From positions 25,263,770 to 25,327,769 of the forward strand of contig NC_052669.1 in assembly GCF_016802725.1 (NCBI RefSeq): a stretch of DNA of 64,000 nucleotides. The letters run 5' to 3'. A program made the translations under genes and the position numbers. Under the pieces are notes generated by a model that saw only the letters and a program-made list of their open reading frames with translations, searched no databases and was not told the DNA's origin. How positions within the stretch are numbered: the first letter of the stretch is position 1; every line of letters starts with the position of its first letter. Positions 59,153 to 64,000 of this stretch are shown piece by piece. Source of the stretch: Solenopsis invicta. Taxonomy: Eukaryota; Arthropoda; Insecta; Hymenoptera; Formicidae.

Positions 59153-61108
59153 GTATTTTTATTTCTTATCTCTAGAAAGTATCACTTTTCCTCGGTAAAA
59201 CCGCTTCATTGATTTTAATTTTATCGCGCAAAGTTCCTCGTCTGGAGATAACTCGAGGATCCTTGATTAGCTCGAGAATTAATTTTTGAAGTACTTCTTG
59301 CTGCGCGTGTATTTGAAAATTTTCTGTGTCTGAATATTTCCCTCAAGAAGATGCGCTAACTAATTACGATTTTCACGGAGTAATATTTCGCCGAGAGAAG
59401 TGATAGCGATTTCTCTTTTCGCGAAGATGCGGATTCTACTCCGCAGCAAATATCTTTCATCCGACGAGCCAATGTCACTTCTATCCTTGGACATGGTAAA
59501 TTTCTGTAATCATCTTGCAGTCTGGGTAATATTGAAATAAAGTTTTTAAGTTTTCGTCCAAGAAACACTCTGTGAAGAAGAGCTCAGTTTCAACGCGTAT
59601 TTAGTTTTACAAAATCACATGCGTTGTCGTATTAAGATCGTTAAATAATAATAATTTCTTATAACCTCATATCTCGAATGCTTAATTAACGATTTAATTA
59701 AAATGCACATAACTATTTATTCGCATCCTTTACGGAAAGCTGTAATTTGTAATTTGTTAAGTCAGGAAAACGTGATGCACAGACCGAAATATCTAGCTAT
59801 AAAATATTTTATATTTATGTACGTTTAATATTTATAAGTAATAAAAAATAATGAAAAGAATTGAAGAAAGGAGAGCGTTCTTTGAGCATTCTTATTAACA
59901 TATTAAATAAAAACTGTTCTCACATACATATTATTCTGATTTAATCTAAAGATTTATTTTAATCAGCTTAATTACACAGTGCGATTGAAATCATTTTGAA
60001 GACGAAGGGCGTTGAATTTTATTTAAGTTTACATTTTCACACTATCGATAACAGTACTGTTAGTCTTCGACAGTACGAAAAGCAGGAGAACAAATTTAAA
60101 TGGTGAGAATGTCCCGGCGTTCGCCACAGGACGCGATTGATAATTAACTGCAGTTTTATCTGCGGTCCACCTTTAAATCCTCTAATTAAATCGGAAAACT
60201 CCTGCTGTGCAGTTTTCGCAATTGGATGAGACGATTCGATGTCGTGATGGGTTGTTTATCTTCGTTTTCGCTGTCTCTACGAGATATTCTTAGTTGTTAG
60301 TACTATTTTTCTTTCTCTCTTTCTCTGTCTATCTATCTTTGTAAAGGAAAGAAAACTTGGGAGAAATTAAACGAAAACTTAATAGAGTATCTATCTGATC
60401 GGCGTGTAAATAAGCGGTTTTAAAATTGTCTGAAGAAGTAATCAGAAATGAGAGAATATTAGTTCTTTCTCTTCACGTTCCCATTTCAAGTTTTACTACA
60501 CGATTATACATAATGGAAATTGACGATTGTTACTTGAAATCTAGGTAAATAATGTATCTATGAATTTTAATGGTTATAAATTTTGTAAACTTATAAATAA
60601 CAGAATTTTTATATCCGTAATAACGATATTTATCTGAAAATTTATTTAAAAATGTTAGAATATGATTAAAAATTGAGTTATCATAAATTGGCAAAATGTC
60701 AAAGTTATATCATTTCTTCGAAAAATATTGTACAATAATACATAAAATGCAACGTCTCAAAAAAAATTTGGCAGCATGAATGATCGTTGCACAGCGCCTT
60801 TTTTATCACATCGTAAAAACAGGAAATAAAAAATTTCGTAAAAGTCAAGTGTATGAGGAACAAATTCGATGTATGCGATCAATGTGCGCGAAAAAGTGTC
60901 AAAACATGGCGCGTTAGCATATATAAAACGAACGTGGCAAATCGACGTCTCGATCATTCGTATTATAACGCGAAAATAGTCAATTGTTCTCTTCGGAAGA
61001 TCAAAGAAGATCCTTTAATTCAAGGAGCAATGCGGCAATTGTAAATATTTGAATGTTTGCCTTTTAAAACGCCGGCGGCCAAAGGGGTTAATGAATTGGG
61101 CGTGTTCG

Positions 61109-61330
61109 TTCGGGTCACCGCACGTGCAAACTCGCGGAGGAAATTATGTCGAGGTTTGATTGTGATTCGTGACGAGGAGACGAGCGAAGACAGAAAAGAC
61201 AAAACTCTTTCTCCTCGAAATATTGCTTTCTGTAGTTAGACTGTTTTGCCCAAAATACTTCGTTAAAATAAAGTGTGGCTTAAATATGTATCGCAAATAT
61301 ATGTATTGCCCTCGTTGTTTATTCTTATTA
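61109..61330 (+). repeat. Direct repeat, copy A
   Basis: Shares with copy B (62248-62450) GAAATTATGTCGAGG followed by TTGATTGTGATTCG, GAGACGAG-type and TCTCCTC..A-ATTGC blocks in the same order and orientation, with scattered substitutions and small indels. Non-coding; function unknown. Confidence 0.7.
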
Positions 61331-62247
61331 AATATCTTTTAGTAAGTCACACAGATAGGTATATATGTGGAAATCTCGGTACCAATAAATAATACCTTGT
61401 TTCAATCGCTAGGTAGCTACAATGTTATATGTTAAATCAACACTTAGCTCGATAACTAAATATTAAAAGAATATTTGAAATTGGCATGAAATAAACGTTA
61501 GAAAATTATTATTGAGACATTATTAAAGACATTATTAAAATTGAAGAACTTCAAAGATCGAAATAATGCTTCTCAATAACGATTGTGTTAAATAACGTCA
61601 ACACGAAGCACATAGTAAAATTTTGGATACTCTGATGCTGTTCAGAAAATAATCTACGGTTTTATGGTACCTCGTTTTTCGTAGCTGCAGGAAACTTACA
61701 AAAAAAAAAAAAAAAAAATTGGAGAAAAATCCTATAATATCTAATTTCTGCGGTATAAAAATTTGCAATACCGTTCGGCATTTTTGCGCCACTCAACGAT
61801 CGCTCAAAACGAGAGATTGAAGAATGAAAGATATTTGAATCTTATAGGTTTCTCAAGTATAACTTTGGTATATTACTGAGAGAGTAATGTTGACTATCTT
61901 TTTTGCAAAAAAATAATATTGAATTTTATTCTTTTTCAATTCGATAAACTATTAGTAAATGTTGACAAAACGAATTTTAATTTTGTCCGGAGTGCGTTTC
62001 TCTTATAAATTGTACTTATTTATTTACAAGTAAAATAATATAAATTTATCGTTATTTTTTTAAAAGAAAAGGAAAAATTTCATTCAAGTCGTAAATTTTT
62101 AAGCTTAATTTATTTAAATTTTTGGATAGTCTGATATTGCCCAGGGAATGATTTGTGCTTTATGGCGCGTTGAGATAATACCAGTCTCTAAGCGTCACCT
62201 AGTTTTAAAGAATTCAAATATTGACGTAGTAACGTTGATTATTTTAG

Positions 62248-62450
62248 TCACCGTATATGCAAACTTGCGGGAGAAATTATGTCGAGGCTCTTGATTGTGA
62301 TTCGCGATGAGAAGACGAGTGGAAGAGGCAAGTAAGGCGAAGCTCTATCTCCTCAGAGTATTGCAACCTATACTAATACCGCCTTGCACAAAATGAATCG
62401 TTAATAGAGTGCGGCTTGAATACATATCTCGCCCTTATTGCATGTCTGAT
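62248..62450 (+). repeat. Direct repeat, copy B
   Basis: Second copy, 1.14 kb downstream of copy A. A further shared stretch (TTTTGGATA-TCTGAT) lies at about 61618 and 62115, so the duplication is larger but disrupted. Confidence 0.7.
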
Positions 62451-64000
62451 ACAGTGATATTGGATTACACAATGCTTGTTAAATACCACGAGAAAAGCTC
62501 ACCGAAGCCAATGCAGCGAGAGAAGACGCTTGCATGCGTTTCTTCTGGAGATCGGTAGCGCCGTCGCTTTAACAAATGTGCAATATCCGTAACAGAAGTA
62601 AATTCCCAGGTAAACATTTGGAATTACAAAGCTTGGCTACGATCGCAGGAGAGCCTTCGGGATTCCTAATGTAAATACGTTCCGAAAATGCGATAGCAGA
62701 GAAAACAAGACGCCGCGAGCGAGCGCAGCACGCTTCGCATCCTTCCGCAGAGCAGATATTTAGAATGGAATATCGATCTCTCTTGATTCCAATAAGTATA
62801 GAACGATCGGTCCGTCTCTCGTGGGAGGACAACGACGAATCCAGATTCCGTTGATGTATCCGGGTCGCTGCATAACGGAAACGTTGCGCGATTTACAGTG
62901 ATTCGACGAAGAGTGACGCTGGATGCAACCGTGGAAAATATCGCGTAAGAATACGGTAGAGAGAAAAATGAGAGAATTTGCGCGAATTGTGTACGAAATT
63001 TGTTAATTTGGATTTAGAACTTTCTTCGAGAACCAAAAAGAAATGAAAACAAACATACTAATATTGACTTTGTTCTATTCTAGTAAAGAGTTATGGTACG
63101 CGGACGAGAGGAGATACAAGGTTTATTTCTTCTTTCGTAATTTTTTTTTGCAAGACTTAGATAATTAAAATTAGATAATTTCTTTACAGTTTTTTCAGGG
63201 GGAAAAAGGGTTAATATTTAATAATACGTGATATTACTTAATCTTGTTCAATTTAGAATTGTGTTATGACTGAAAATTAATTCGGCACGCAGTTCATTGA
63301 ATTTGAGAAAAGTATATAAAATTACACAAACAATACAAGTACGAAGACCTAGCTGCGATCGTAGAGGGCGTTTTTGTTCAATTTGTATAGATATTAAAGT
63401 TTTTATTTGAATAATGATGAAAACGAATGTTTACTGTGTATTTAAAAATCTACAAACAATCTTGAATTGATTGCCATTATGTGTTTAAAGCAGTAGTAAT
63501 TGGGACAATTATTCTATAAATAATTACATAGCGTGAAATAACATTTGTAGAACATGACGAATATTTCACTTAGCATTATTAAATTATGCATGTATGTCGC
63601 CCGTATTTTCGTATTTGCTTCTCAGAAGAAGCGGAAACGTAAAAGAGATAATATAAATAAATTGGCAGTCCGTCTTGGCGACGTCTCGGTTCGTTCTTGC
63701 ATAAAGAATACGAGGCATATAAACAAAACGGGAGCGCGTCGCGCGCCGTAAAAACTAATATAGGAAAGAAGGACAGGGACAGGTATTGGCGAGATGCCAG
63801 AGAGTTGTAAGTGGCTTCTTCGTCATCCGCAGGTTAGATTGCGAAAATAACGTAAGGATAGAGATCCTACCATCGTGAACAAAACCGCAATTAAAGTACC
63901 GTAGTCGAGAAAATGTGGCGCACGTTCTCTCCGCGAGAAGAAAACAAAAGCCTTTTCTCGATATTCCACGTTGGTGCATCTTGATACACCAAGTTTCGCG

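Larger units (their letters stand above)
59153..64000 (+). other. Presumed intron 1 of gene 4, to the window edge
   Basis: No family exon recognised. Contains a direct duplication (about 61109-61330 and 62248-62450), an A-rich run (about 61700-61718) and otherwise AT-rich sequence. Open frames of up to 87 codons show no known motif. Confidence 0.5.

Noticed and set aside
62569..62900. Search for gene 4 exon 2 in this GC-richer stretch
   Set aside because: Neither strand gives an LG..xP segment, an LP-N-x-S/T sequon or a C-x5-C motif.

Overview
The window looks like nuclear DNA of an insect, most likely a hymenopteran and plausibly an ant. Genes are split by GT-AG introns, base composition swings between AT-rich spacers and CpG-rich patches, and short inverted-repeat DNA elements and GA microsatellites are frequent. 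Species identity is inference. No bacterial, viral, rRNA or tRNA gene was recognised.

All protein-coding content I can support belongs to one family, the insect DM4/DM12-like secreted proteins (DM4_12 domain, biochemical function unknown). There are five paralogues. A minus-strand copy (exons between 10825 and 5822) carries a one-base frameshift and has no signal-peptide start. Three complete plus-strand genes lie at 23867-27423, 33342-38652 and 48085-52600. The first coding exon of a fifth gene (59027-59152) runs off the right edge. The conserved pieces are a hydrophobic LGxxxP segment, an LP-N-x-S/T glycosylation sequon, C-x5-C (CLLR.ICE) and a C-terminal C-x6-C. Four copies have an R-x-x-R type processing site just before an L-x-(F/Y)-P or LYPP motif. 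The 48085 copy lacks it and appears to expose the same motif directly by signal peptidase. Intron layouts differ between copies.

Layout. 1-5.8 kb: gene-poor, one foldback element. 5.8-10.8 kb: the damaged minus-strand copy, whose third intron holds a palindromic element and GA/GAC microsatellites. 10.8-23.9 kb: repeat-rich spacer with a foldback element containing a 63-bp minisatellite, a 517-bp MITE inserted in that foldback's right arm, a second 404-bp copy of the MITE, and a long-TIR element. 23.9-27.4 kb: DM4/12 gene 1, followed by two palindromic elements back to back. 33.3-38.7 kb: gene 2, with CpG-rich patches in its large first intron. 38.7-48.1 kb: spacer. 48.1-52.6 kb: gene 3. 52.6-59.0 kb: spacer with a hammerhead-ribozyme-like motif, a possible piggyBac-like end and another palindromic element. 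59.0-64 kb: start of gene 4 and its long first intron, which contains a direct duplication.

How the genes work together: they form a local tandem family of predicted secreted glycoproteins with two cysteine pairs, so paralogous or partly redundant extracellular roles are likely. The sequence does not reveal a substrate, receptor or pathway. Splice sites were chosen by eye from GT/AG signals, reading-frame continuity and alignment of the paralogues with each other.
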